Assembly (NCBI RefSeq): GCF_963678635.1
Contig: NC_087068.1
Coordinates: 47,817,785-47,881,784, forward strand
Source: Symsagittifera roscoffensis
Taxonomy: Eukaryota; Xenacoelomorpha; Acoela; Convolutidae
Reading direction: 5' to 3'
DNA: 64,000 bases
Within the stretch, counting starts at the first letter, position 1. The number at the start of each line of letters is the position of its first letter. The notes beneath the pieces are model-generated. The model did no database searches, was not told the origin of the DNA, and saw only the letters and a program-made list of their open reading frames with translations. Below are positions 31,521-43,212 of the stretch, in pieces. Both the position numbers and the translations under genes were made by a program.

Positions 31521-32830
31521 AGCATGTAACGCACCTCCGTTGCTTCGAATTTTCAACAACTCGAAAAAAAATTTTTTGAGCGTACACTGACAGCACCCAA
31601 TTACAGGTTTCGTAATTGCAAAGTTTTTTTATTCAGGTTTTTTCTACAAGATTTGAAGAACCATAAAATTTTGTGAAGTATTATATAAATTCTTCAAAAA
31701 TTTTAAAAAGAACTAAGAAACGTCACATCTGGTAAAATGAACGTATTTGAGCAGTCGCATTTGGACGCAAGATTTGCAACTCCTAAGAGTAATTTCAAAT
31801 TTTATAAAGGTTTTCATTCCTTTTTGTTTTTAATTCAAACTTTGAAAAACCATAAAAATTTTGTGACATTTTTTTATATCTAAGTTTATAATGAATTAGG
31901 AAACATCACATCTGGGAAACTGAAAGCAATTGAGCAGTCGCATTTGGACGCAAGACTTACAACTCCTGAGAGTACTCTTACAGTACCCAACTACAGCATT
32001 GAGAAATTCAAACTTTAAGAAACTTCACCTTTAAGTTTTCTAAAAAAGGTATTTTTTTTTGAAAACGAGACAAAAAACTCACATCTTCAACACTACCAAA
32101 ACTTGAGCAGATTTTTTTGATGGCAATATTCGCAATCTTTGAAAGTAACCAAATACAGGTTTAGGAGTTTCACTTAAACGAATTATTCTGTAATTAGTTT
32201 TCTGAAAACTACCAAGAAAATCACAAAAATTGTCTTATCTCTTTAACAAAAAAGATTTGGGCATTCTTAATTGGAGGCCGAATTTGCAATCCCTGATGAG
32301 AATACCCTGACAGCCCCCCTCCCCCCAAGTTTTGTGAAGCTTTTTATATCAAAGTTTTCTGAAAAGTTTTTGAAAAAAAAATCCTAAAAAAAATTCATTT
32401 GAGCAGCCATATTCAGAGGCAAGATTCGCAACCCCTGAGACTACTCTCATAATATCCAACAACAAAACTGAGATTTTTGGATTATTTTTTGGAATATTTT
32501 AAAATTTAAATTTTTGAAAATTTTCTGAAAAAAATCATAAAAAACGTCATATCTCGAAAACTAAAAGGATTTGAGAAGTGAAAATTGGAGGCAAGATTCG
32601 CAACCCCTGAAAGTACCCTGACAGCATCCAACTAAAGGGTGAGAAGAATTTCAAAAATTGAGACATTTTTCAAATTAAATTTTTTAGAAATTTTTGAAAA
32701 ATCTCGAAAATTGCCTATCTCGTAAGCTAAAAGGATTTGGTTAATCATATATGGCGGCCAGAATCGTAAAACCTTGGAAAACTCTGACAATATTCTACAA
32801 TTGGGTTGTTAATTTCAATCTTGATGAAAT
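31520..32830. repeat. Degenerate tandem array, period about 150-180 bp
   Basis: A core resembling GAGCAGTCGCATTTGGACGC followed by a phrase like GATTCGCAACCCCTGA and a 'CTGACAGCACCCAA' phrase recurs at about 31,570 (partial), 31,750, 31,930, 32,105, 32,260, 32,400, 32,575 and 32,730. Copies differ strongly, so the array is old. There is no coding potential. Confidence 0.7.
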
Positions 32831-33042
32831 AAACACTGAATTTAAACTGGAAAAAAAATCTTAACCATTGCAATATACGATATAGCTTGAACGTGAAAAA
32901 TTTTTTTTGTTAAACATGCAAAAATAATACTTTGAAAAAGCTTAAACATGTGAGATAGTGAAGCCCGCATTTAAATTTATAATAGATTAAACATGTTACA
33001 CAATCGTTTTCTTGAGCAAACATTCAACATGCTAGCAGGAGG

Positions 33043-33291
33043 TTGATCATTAGTTTCATTTACATATTTGATTACATTTGTTCGAAATTGAAAGGAGGCA
33101 ATGTCGAGAAGAGTAGCAGGGAGGAAAAGTACAACTGGTGTGACAACGAGGAAAAAAATGAGCAAGCAGAGGGAGGGAAGAAGAGACACCAACGGGCGAA
33201 ACAAGCATTTTCATGTGGAAACAGACCGTGGTCTCTGAGAAAGACAGATGCTCAGAAGAAACCGAGAAAGGAGATGCCCGAGATCTGACAG
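33043..33291 (+). CDS. Possible terminal exon or small gene, unrecognised
   Basis: A local island of higher GC in AT-rich DNA has an open frame whose last 65 residues are Lys/Glu/Arg-rich, starting at about GGNVEKSSREEKYNW. It ends in TGA at about 33,288. An AATAAA signal follows at 33,337-33,342. The upstream 25 residues are AT-rich and probably not coding. A second frame from ATG at about 33,100 is also open for some 45 codons and is basic. No clear splice acceptor of the TTTCAG type lies directly upstream. It could be a last exon, a gene fragment or a chance ORF. Confidence 0.3.
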
Positions 33292-33714
33292 AGAATGATG
33301 CGGCAAAGAAGAAGTTGTTTACTGAAACAAAGATTCAATAAAATGGATTATGAACAATTTCTTTTATACGATAAACATTTTTTAAACCGGGGACTTTATT
33401 TTTACTGTTTGCAACTTGACAGATAATGCCTATTCAAGGTATGGAGCGTTTAAATTAGGATACTGTGCATGTAACGTATTCGAAACGTATGTAATGCTAG
33501 TATTATGCTACCTGCTCAAAGTATATAGTTTGTTTTTCATTTACCTGCAAAAGAAAATCAAGTGATGATGAAAATATGCCCGGGCTGAAGTGGCCATTTA
33601 TAGATCGACTGTATGTCTCTAATCATTCTCGACTTGAGGGTCAAGCATCTTCTTTATTTAAAATTTTATATCAATGGCTATTAGAAAAAAAATTCATTAC
33701 GCGGCCAAACTGAG

Positions 33715-34260
33715 CATTTTGTGAATTGTAAACGGATTCCGCAACAGGCCAAAATTAGAATTTTTGAGGAATCCGCAACCTTGCTACTTTTTTAAATGTT
33801 ATTTGCTTTTTTGGATTCCACGGTCAAATATCTAAACCACTGTATTGCTCAAAAAGGCTCCAAAAACAGGCATTTTGCGGAATCCGCAACAAAATTTGCG
33901 GAATCCGGTTTAGTTTATGGAAACCATGAACAAATAATAAAATGTGTTCTCAGTAGATTGAAGCTGCCGTAGAATCCGCAATTGTTAGTGGAAACCGCAA
34001 ATTGTAAGCTGAATCCGCAAATTGTAAGCGGATTCCGCATAAACTTTTGGAATCCGCTTACTTTTGCGGAATTCGCTTGCGTTTGCGGAATTCGCAACAA
34101 CCAGCTACATCCGCTCGTTGCAGAATCCGCAACAAATTTATTATGCCGACAAAAATTAGGTTACAAACGCTTGTACGCGGAATCCACGGAAATTTGGTAA
34201 GTGGATTACACTTATATTTTGGAACATGTTTAAAGACTTGTCTCTGGAATCCAGGAACAT
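33715..34260. repeat. Cluster of GGAATCCGC-like words in both orientations
   Basis: About a dozen occurrences of GGAATCCGC, GAATCCGCAA, GGATTCCGC or GCGGAATTCGC are scattered on both strands, many as palindromic GCGGAATCCGC or GCGGAATTCGC. Spacing is irregular, about 20-60 bp in the densest part (33,960-34,135). Short frames that cross it are by-products of the repeat. Confidence 0.75.
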
Positions 34261-36691
34261 ACCGACACAAAATTGTGCGCCTATCCAGTGCACAGTTTGG
34301 CCTCTTAATGTTTGTTTTAACTTTGATAAGTAGCCAGAATTTCTAGCTGTAAACGATTATCCATGAAGAGAGCACCAAATTTGGAGAACAGTAAAAAAGC
34401 TTTTCATAATTTTGAGTGATGTATCGCTCGACCAAATAAATTGATTTTAGGTAGCTTAATAAGGTAGTTTAATACTTAATTACGCGCTTTTAAATTAGTT
34501 AACAAGGTTAAAGCTGAATAGGTTTCAATTTAAAAAACCCAAAAAAATGCAATCAAACTTTTTTTTGCCAATTACGAAGTTTTACAATTACCAAAAATTG
34601 TTTTACCATCTGTCATCCTCTTGAATGGAGTTATCACAATATTTGTTCAACAAAAGCATACCATTTTGTTTGGTGAGATTGCGGATTATTAATTATTTTG
34701 CCGAATTTTTAATAATACAGTTGAACAGAACTCTGGTTGGATTGATTTTTTTTATTTTTGGCGTTGACTGAAGCTCATTTGTTTGTTTTAAGGATTTTTT
34801 TGGATTATTTAAGGAATGATAAGCTTAATTGTGCTCATCCGCAGAAAAAAAAACATTCTTTCAAGGCATATTTGGCAATTAAACACAAAAAAAATATAGC
34901 AGTTTTATTTTCACTGAGTATATCTCTACTATCACAACTAAAATTAAAAGCAAAGAATGTTCTTAGAAACTATCACAAGGAACTCAAATTTTGACTAGAT
35001 ACATTCGTTTTCATCTGCACACTTTTTTGGCTTTTTGCAATCAGAAAGAACAGTGTTTTTAGCAACGACAATTAATTGCTTTTGCGCCAATGTTAATGCA
35101 TACTAGTTTCAAGTGATTTTACAAAATTTGATAGTGTTAAGCAATTATACTGGTTTAGCTGTATATGGTTTGATGCAAAATAAACCCAATTTTTAGCGTT
35201 TTTTTTCTGCAGCGTTGCTTTTTGTGCTCGGAAGAAATGATGTATGCAACCGATGCATACGATTTTCATTACAAACCATATGAATATTCTTCTTGTTAGT
35301 TTTAAATGTTTTTTTTTGCAGTACCAATATCATCTGCGTTGTTGACTTTAACATAGATTTTATTTCTGTGAAGTGATTCAAAAATTTTATGTTTTGTTTT
35401 TTGAGTTGATTTGACGACCAAATGTTTACTTTGAATTTTTCCTCTGATACAATATTATAAGATTTTTTTCAATGTTTGTCATCAAAATATGGGCACCTTG
35501 TTTTAGGTTCATGATATAAATACGTTTGCAGTTTTTCAACTAAAACTGGAAAACCTCATTTGTCTTCAGATAATCTATGAGGTAACTAGAACTCATGATT
35601 TGTGATTTCTGATTGGAAACCACTAAAGATTTAAAAAAAATCTCTAAACAAATGTAAAAAACTTTTATGATTGGTTGACTTTTTCTCAGTCCTGTCGACG
35701 TGATCGAATCTGGCTCACTCATGTATCGCCGTTGATGCACCGAACATGTCAACAGTGACTGATTATGTCGACTAATTTATCGAGTCTGGCCGACTTATCT
35801 ATCCACGATGGACATTTTATGTATCTTCTCGGCCGTGATCGACCCGAGAAGAATCGGGTCGAAGTTTTTTGGTGTATTTTTATAAATTGGATCGAAACAA
35901 GGGACATTTGACCGACCCACACGGTGAAAACATAGTTTGACCACCTCAACTACGGGTAAATCAGAACCTGGCATATATTTGGAAATTTACCAATATTTTC
36001 TGAGTAACTTTATTGCACATCCTTCAGGAAGAATAATCACTGAAAAAAGTTGAACAAAAACTGTTTTTTTTTATTGCAAATAAAATATTTTTCAGGTTTC
36101 CGTTAAAATATTTTAACCTTAAAAACTATTGCGTCAGTGTCTGATTATAGTATGATGAGTTGCCTTCAATTACGCTGAGAATAGAATACATTTCATTTTC
36201 TGTTAATTAAATTAGGACGGGCATTTTCTTCCATATCTGGTCAATTTTTAGCAAAAAAAGTAGAGATGTCATTCTAATATTTTGAAGTCATTTGACTTTT
36301 CAGTTAAGAAGTTAACCATTCACGCGGCGCTTATTGTTATTTATCATTCGTCTTTAATCGTCGTTATTGTTATATCGTCTGTTCGTTTTTGGGTTTTCAA
36401 TCCGTTGTTTTGTCCCGTTGATGCGTTTGGGGCTCAGCGGTTTATTCCATCTTGTATTTAACTTATTTAACTCTGACTTATAACAAACGAATATTGGTTT
36501 ACCGTATGATCGTTGGTAGAAGCTGTTAAATGTCGACAGATTCTATAATAATTGGTAAGTTCCGCTTATAATTAGCAACCTTTCAAAAATTTCCAATATA
36601 CATACATACCAGAAGTGAAATAAATGAAATCAAGCGGATCAAAAGTTTTTAAAGAACAAAAACACTAGCTTTCATTTCTAATTATATGTAT
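34261..36691. other. AT-rich noncoding DNA
   Basis: No convincing gene. A GC-richer patch at about 35,690-35,940 contains several GTCGAC/GATCG words and a perfect 8-bp hairpin at 35,840-35,861 (CGACCCGA, six-base loop, TCGGGTCG). A second patch at 36,320-36,460 is slightly GC-richer but has no open frame. Confidence 0.5.
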
Positions 36692-37820
36692 TACACTGGG
36701 TAGACAAAAATAAGCCCAATATCAGTCTTTTAATTTCTAAAATAGCTGTTATCGATGTCCATTTTGGACAAAAGTTCGTTCAAAACTCAGTAAAACTTTT
36801 ACGTAGACCAAAAGCAAATTATCAGAGCTACCCTCTATGAGCTTATCAAAATATGGTTTTAAAGACTGAACAATATAGTCCGAGTCTCAAAAGGCCAGTT
36901 TTCCTCATTAATCTGACTTTCGTAACGAAAGTACAGGAATATTTGTGCTCGGAGTGGGTTTTTTTTTCTTCAGACAAATTTGGACTTTTTAACTAACCAT
37001 TTTTGAGGGGATTTCTTATATCAATCAAAAGGTATTTTAGTCATGAGCTTAAACTTGAAATTATGTTTTACCTGCGATCTTTTTTCGTAAAGTTATGGGG
37101 GTTTAAAGATTGCCTCTTTGGCCAATTTGGGACAATTAACGCGCGATATATTTTGCGCTATTAACGCGTAAGCAGAGATTTAGTCCGTCGTAGAAATTGT
37201 TCAAAATTGGTTGAAGGAAGCTTATTTGCAATAATTGATTTGTCACTAGGAGCAAAGTTCACCACTTTATACTTTATATGGCATCTGGGGGGATGATAAA
37301 ACACAAAATTTAAAACAAAAAAATATTTTATATATTTTTTTTACTTTCATTTTTTCATGTTATTACTGCTCCATAGACATTAAAAGCAGTCGAAACATTC
37401 AGGGCCTTGCTTTGAAACGAGCAGTCTTGTTTGCACAATAAGTTTATTTTATATTTCGCGTTAAAATGTAAGAAACGTCCGAGTTTCGTAATGTTTTCAC
37501 ACTGATTAATTTCATTTTCTCGCTGAAAATTTTTCACGTCACATGAACAGTTTTTGTTACTCCGCCAAATCCTGGCAGAATTCAATACGAGGCAAACCTT
37601 GCTTCAAATGACGAATTGTGACGTTTTCAGACCTGTAATTTTATGGTAAGTCATTGAAAACAAAATTTGATAGTTTCATAGAGAGTAGCTCTGATCATTT
37701 GCTCCTGGTCTATGTAAAAATTTTACTGAAATGCAAAAGAAATTTTACTGAAAAGTGACATTGATAACAAGCCTTTTAGATAATAAAATTCTGGATTTGA
37801 GCTTAATATTGTGCAAAACT
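36692..37820. mobile_element. Inverted-repeat element, Tc1/mariner-like MITE family, larger degenerate copy
   Basis: The left end TACACTGGGTAGACAAAA and the following 170 bases are an imperfect reverse complement of the right arm at about 37,650-37,815. Both arms carry a phrase like AGACCAAAAGCAAATTATCA next to a phrase like GAGCTACCCTCTATGA. The same arms occur in the element at 40,327-40,922, which has cleaner ends. The central 700 bases have no transposase. The right terminus is degenerate. Confidence 0.65.
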
Positions 37821-39793
37821 GCAGATCAAGTGGATTTGTTTTTTTAAATGAAATGAGGGATTCAAAAAACGCTCGTAAAAGTTTCTCGTGTCAATTTTTG
37901 GAAAGTTCTGAAAAAATGCGTATTATGGCGGGCGATTCGAAAAAAAACATATGCCTTGAATGTTCGTTCAGAAAACTTTAAGCGCCGGTCAGCCAAAAAT
38001 GGATATCATTATATATTAGCAAAGAGGAAAATCTATGGCTGATGAGGTGTCGAATCAGGCAGGAAATAAGGGTATTTACCCCTCTACGCTAAACTGCACA
38101 TTGACGCAGACCAGCCAAAAATTAATTTAATGCGTGAACAAAATATCGAAAAATCAAAAAGTTTAAATTTTGGCTGAAATGTTTTACGGTTGTTTTTTAC
38201 GAGAATAAATCAAGGAATGTACATTTTATTGCGCAAGTAATTTTATAAAAAATTATTATCTGTGAAAAAATGTTTTGAGCATTTTTCAGAAAAAAGTGTC
38301 GTAGAAACAAAAATAAGGCAATTTTAGGGCACTTATGACTGCGTATTGAACACGGAAAATCAATTTAGCACGCAAAACTTTTTGAAAAATTGTTAGCTAT
38401 GATCTAAAATTGTTCGGCAATTCGATTTGTTTAAAAAATTTTGGATAATTTAAAAAATTTACTCAAAAAGTTTTTTGTTTTACCATGAAAAATTAATCAT
38501 ACAATTCATATATTAACATTTCTCAATTCATAATTTTTAGCCTTGATTTTCTGACAATACACCAATATTTAAAACACTAAAAAAACAGAAACTTTTTTAA
38601 ATTGAGATTTAAATGAGTAGCCTTTTTGCTCTACGTTACTCGACAAAAAGTCCTAGATGGGAAGTAAAAGTTTATCTAGAGAAAAAAAAACCACCCCGAG
38701 CGCAAAAATTCAGTCATTTTTTTTGGAAGACGAAAACAAACAAGCAAATATAGAAAGCAATAACAAATCGTTAAAAAATAAATCGCATTTTTTACAAAAC
38801 ATATTCATCGGCGAGAATTTTTAAAAGATTTTCTTACGCTGATTTTTTTGAAGTTCGCGAATGGGAGTGCTATGCACGCGTCGCCACTCTGCGGTTATAG
38901 TCTGCTCTGAAATTTGCATGAAGTCTAACCAATGTTGGCAAGCTAGGCAACCATTCTGCTGTTTAGAAGACAATTAGCTAAAAAGCAAAAAAAAATGATG
39001 ACTCGAAGTTCGATCAGCCAGGGATCGAGTTGAACTTTTTTAACACAATTGGAATCGTTTTTTCATTTTGGCACAAATGAATGATTGTACAAAAAGAACT
39101 TCGCCCTCATACACATAAGATTTATCAGAACATTGCTTTACATTTTGCTGCATTGATCCATTTGAATTTTTTATCCTATCCGAAAAAGTTGAAGAAACTA
39201 GAAGACTCCCAAGAATCTCTACTATGTTTAAATTAAAACGATAAAAGCCGGTTGCTGTGCAAGTAGCACAAAAAGTTCCAACCGCGAAAATATATGTTTT
39301 TTCATTGTAATGTTTTGTGATGAGCAAGATTTGAACAAAAGCCTAGAATTACGATCATTTCAAACGTATTTGTAAAATAGGAATGTTTGACAAAATTTTC
39401 ACTCAAGAAATGAAGAAAAAATTTCAAGAGGATGCCGATTTTTTTTTCTTGAAATTTGTAAGCTTTTTATATTGAAGAAAAGAAGGTATTTATTTAAAAT
39501 GTATATTAGATTAATAGCTATTATTTGACCTACTCTTTTGCTCTACCGCTCGAAATTCTTAACTTTTTTTCGACACTGTGGGTAATTTTTGGAAATTCAA
39601 ACTTGTCGTTCCAATCATTACTAAATGGGTTTATATAACATTTATCACTCATTTTGTCTGATACGTATTTGTGGTTCTTGATTTTAAGCGGAAAATGAAT
39701 AAAAAGGATATTAAAAAAAAACAGCCGAATAACAAGATCCTTCTCAATTTCAACGTTTAAAACAACGTTTGTTTTAATAAATTGTTTCCCCAG
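37821..39793. other. AT-rich noncoding DNA with repeat fragments
   Basis: No gene supported. It contains one copy of the short dispersed repeat (38,875-38,962) and a sequence at 39,229-39,291 whose reverse complement resembles 54,474-54,512. The 95-residue minus frame at 39,040-39,327 derives from the latter repeat and is probably not coding. Confidence 0.5.
38875..38962. repeat. Short dispersed repeat, copy A
   Basis: It shares with 56,617-56,730 and 58,446-58,520 the phrase pattern GGCTCTAAATTTTGTAT...AAGTC, a gap, then TGTTGGCAAGCTCGCAAC, with about 75-80% identity by eye. The GC-rich left part (ACGCGTCGCCACTCTGCGG) matches copy B only. It may be a short interspersed element; no RNA polymerase III box was recognised with confidence. 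Confidence 0.6.
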
Positions 39794-39841
39794 ATTGATG
39801 TTAAATGTTTATTTGCTTCAGCTGTTCTGGTGGCTCTTCTG
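39794..39841 (+). CDS. Exon of probable host membrane-protein gene (16 codons)
   Basis: An acceptor GTTTCCCCAG ends at 39,793 and a strong donor GTGAGT begins at 39,842. The 48 bases between are open in one frame and encode IDVKCLFASAVLVALL, starting and ending on codon boundaries. Joined in phase to the exon at 46,792 it completes a hydrophobic stretch of about 30 residues, a convincing transmembrane helix. A shorter version starting at 39,822 (acceptor TTGCTTCAG) keeps the same frame at its donor. The linking intron of about 7 kb is filled with repeats. The upstream exons were not found. The evidence is splice signals plus phase plus hydrophobicity, without homology. Confidence 0.45.
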
Positions 39842-40326
39842 GTGAGTGATTAATTGTGCTATATTACCTATAATTTTATAAACATCAAGACTTTTACAAG
39901 AGGTCATATTTTATATATTATGATTAACTGCAAACAAGCAAATTTATAAAATGTGAGTTGGGCCAAAACAATGTGTGCTCATAAGTCGGCGCCCGCTCTT
40001 TTTAGGAACTCTTTCAGCATAAAATAGTTTAGGCTAATTTTGCATTTGGTTGTGAAATTCTTTTGATTTGTTGGGAACCAAAGTTTTTGAATCTTTATTT
40101 TCAAAAATTTGTGTCCTTTTTGAATCAACAAGTTTAAGTGTCAAATCTTGAAATAGCGAGTGAGTCAACTGGACTCTCTTGCATGTGCATGCTAATCATA
40201 TAAATGGGCATGCCTTGTTAAAAATAATATGACTCTCTAGCTTTGATTTTTTTGATTGAATACATTATGTTTGACCTTTTAGGTAACAAAAACCTGAATT
40301 TAGCCTTGATATACTACATTGTAATA

Positions 40327-40922
40327 CACTTGTGGACAAAACTAAGCGCAAAATCAGGAGTTTTCTCAGTAAAATGCCTGTTTGCAAAGTACATTTTGTA
40401 CCACGTTTCCTTATAAAATTGGTAAAATTTTTACAACGACCGAGAGCAAATGATCGGAGCTACCATCTGTGAAAATATCAATATTTGAATTCAAGGACTT
40501 ACCAATGTAACCCGGGTCTGAAAATGCCAGTTTTCCTCATCTGCTTTAAGTTTTATACTTCGCGTGAATAAGTTACAAACGTCTGAGCTTAGTAAAAACT
40601 TCACACTGATTCTTTCCGTTTTTCGCTGAGTATGTTTCACGTTGAATGAACAAATTTCTTACTCCGCTCATTCAAGAACGATTTCACAACGATGAAAAAA
40701 TTAGTGCAGATGAGGAAAATTGCATTTTCAAACCCAGATTACATTGGAAAGTCATTGAAACCAAATAATGATACTTTCACAGATGGTAGCTCTGATCATT
40801 TGCTCTCGGTCGTTGTAAAAATTTTACTGATTTTTGAAGGATACGTTGTCCAAAATGTACATTGAAAACAGGCATTTTACTGATTAAAAACTAGAATTCG
40901 CGCTTAATTTTGTCCACTAGTG
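40327..40922. mobile_element. 596-bp MITE with TA target duplication (Tc1/mariner type)
   Basis: The left end CACTTGTGGACAAAACTAAG and the right end (reverse complement CACTAGTGGACAAAATTAAG) are matching terminal inverted repeats, flanked by TA on both sides (40,325-40,326 and 40,923-40,924). The inverted similarity extends for about 230 bases into each arm. The centre has no transposase. The terminal sequence and TA target are those of Tc1/mariner-superfamily elements. Confidence 0.85.
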
Positions 40923-40936
40923 TAGCAGCGCCCATA

Positions 40937-42830
40937 AATTAGTTTTGTGGAAACTTTTTAAACAGAAAGATGCAACAGATGGGGTTATTTTAAACATTAT
41001 GCTCTCTTCTGAAAAGCGGTTTGGGCATTTGTAGTATATAATACATCATGATATGATCCTTTATTTGATGAGCTTTTTTTATCACAGTGATACTGAAAAT
41101 TTTGCATAAGATATGGAAAGTTCTTCGATCATTCCAACTTTACGTGGAAAAGTGCAATCCTGAGTTGTACTCCATACAAAAAAGTTCTAATAATAGAGTC
41201 AATGAAAAAAATGCTTATTAAAAGCTTCCATATATGAAAATTTAGGACAAGCATCTTTTCCTTACGAACAAAAACCACAAAAACCATCTTTTCCTTACGA
41301 ACAAAAACCACAATGCATTGGATAATAAGAGGTTAATACATATATTAATGGTAAAAATGGTAGTAATACAATTTCCTTGATGAAAATAAGCTTTTGTCAA
41401 ATCCTTCCATCAATGGAAAAAAACTAGTCATGCTTTTTTCACACAATTTTTATCTTCCTTGGAACTAGTAAGGAAATGTATGACAAGCAAATTTTCCATT
41501 GATGAGAATTATATGAGTATCATTTTTTGTCAACTCTGGATCAAAATTTTGTTACAATCGAGTGCACATTAAAAATGAGATGATTCACTGATGAATTATT
41601 GATGAATTGTCATTGAATTTCTTAGTAATTAACCATTGTTAGTTCACCGTGAATATTCGATGAAACACCGATGAAACTTGCAGCAGTAAACCTAAACTTT
41701 TACCCAAAAACATAGCCAAATTTTATCTTCCTTGGAACTAGTAAGGAAATGTATGACAAGCAACTTTTCCATTGATGAGAATTATATGAGTATCATTTTT
41801 TGTCAACTCTGGATCAAAATTTTGTTACAATCGAGTGCACATTAAAAATGAGATGATTCACTGATGAATTATTGATGAATTGTCATTGAATTTCTCAGTA
41901 ATTAACCATTGTTAGTTAACCATTGCAAGCGCCAAGGGATGAGCAATTAACACACTTTTGGAACCAATTATTTTGCTCAAATCAATAGAGATTTTTTTCC
42001 GGTCTGCAATATTTGCTTTTGAGAACAATGGAGAAAATTAGTTGTGTGGAAACTTGTTAAACAGAAAGATGCAACAGATGGGGTTATTTTAAACATTATG
42101 CTCTCTTCTGAAAGGCGGTTTGGGCATTTGTAGTATATAATACATCATGATGTGATCCTTTATTTGATGAGCTTTTTTTTATCACAGTGATACTGAAAAT
42201 TTTGCATAAGATATGGAAAGTTCTTCGATCATTCCAACTTTACGTGGAAAAGTGCAATCCTGAGTTGTACTCCATACAAAAAAGTTCTAATAATAGAGTC
42301 AATGAAAAAAATGCTTATTAAAAGCTTCCATATATAAAAATTTAGGACAAGCATCTTTTCCTTACGAACAAAAACCACAAAAACCATCTTTTCCTTACGA
42401 ACAAAAACCACAATGCATTGGATAATAAGAGGTTAATACATATATTAATGGTAAAAATGGTAGTAATACAATTTCCTTGATGAAAATAAGCTTTTGTCAA
42501 ATCCTTCCATCAATGGAAAAAAACTAGTCATGCTTTTTTCACACAATTTTTATCTTCCTTGGAACTAGTAAGGAAATGTATGACAAGCAAATTTTCCATT
42601 GATGAGAATTATATGAGTATCATTTTTTGTCAACTCTCGATCAAAATTTTGTTACAATCGAGTGCACATTAAAAATGAGATGATTCACTGATGAATTATT
42701 GATGAATTGTCATTGAATTTCTTAGTAATTAACCATTGTTAGTTCACCGTGAATATTCGATGAAACACCGATGAAACTTGCAGCAGTAAACCTAAACTTT
42801 TACCCAAAAACATAGCCAAATTTTATCTAC
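40937..42830. repeat. Tandem duplication, offset 1,099 bp, with an internal third partial copy
   Basis: The block 40,937-41,706 recurs at 42,036-42,830 with very few differences, so the duplication is recent. The sub-block starting TTTTATCTTCCTTGGAACTA occurs three times, at about 41,448, 41,722 and 42,548. A 29-bp sub-repeat (CATCTTTTCCTTACGAAC...) is doubled inside each copy, which creates the identical 60-residue minus frames at 41,129 and 42,229; these are not genes. Confidence 0.9.
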
Positions 42831-43212
42831 AAATTTGCGCTGGGATTGGGATGTGGCACCGCTCAAAATTCTAAAGTTTATTGATAGGTAATGACACATT
42901 TTAAAATTTGAAGCTAAAATTTACGTTTTTCACGTCCTTTTTCGCGATGATATTTTTACAGGACAAAAATTAAAATTTAAAAAATGCAGAAAAAATGCAA
43001 TATTTTATTGAGTCTTCCAAATATTGTTTGGATTGAAAAAAATGCTACAGATGTTAAAATGATTTTATGACTGCAAGCTACAGCAAATTAGATGTCTTCT
43101 CAAGACAATGAGAGTGACTGAGTAGAAATTGTTGTAACCAAAAATGGCATTTCAAATCTTCCAAAACCGATGGCATTTTTGCATGATTTTTCTGAATTTT
43201 TGTTGCCTGAAT

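Noticed and set aside
41129-42411. Two identical 60-residue minus ORFs
   Set aside because: They arise from the tandem duplication and its 29-bp sub-repeat, in AT-rich DNA without other coding signs.
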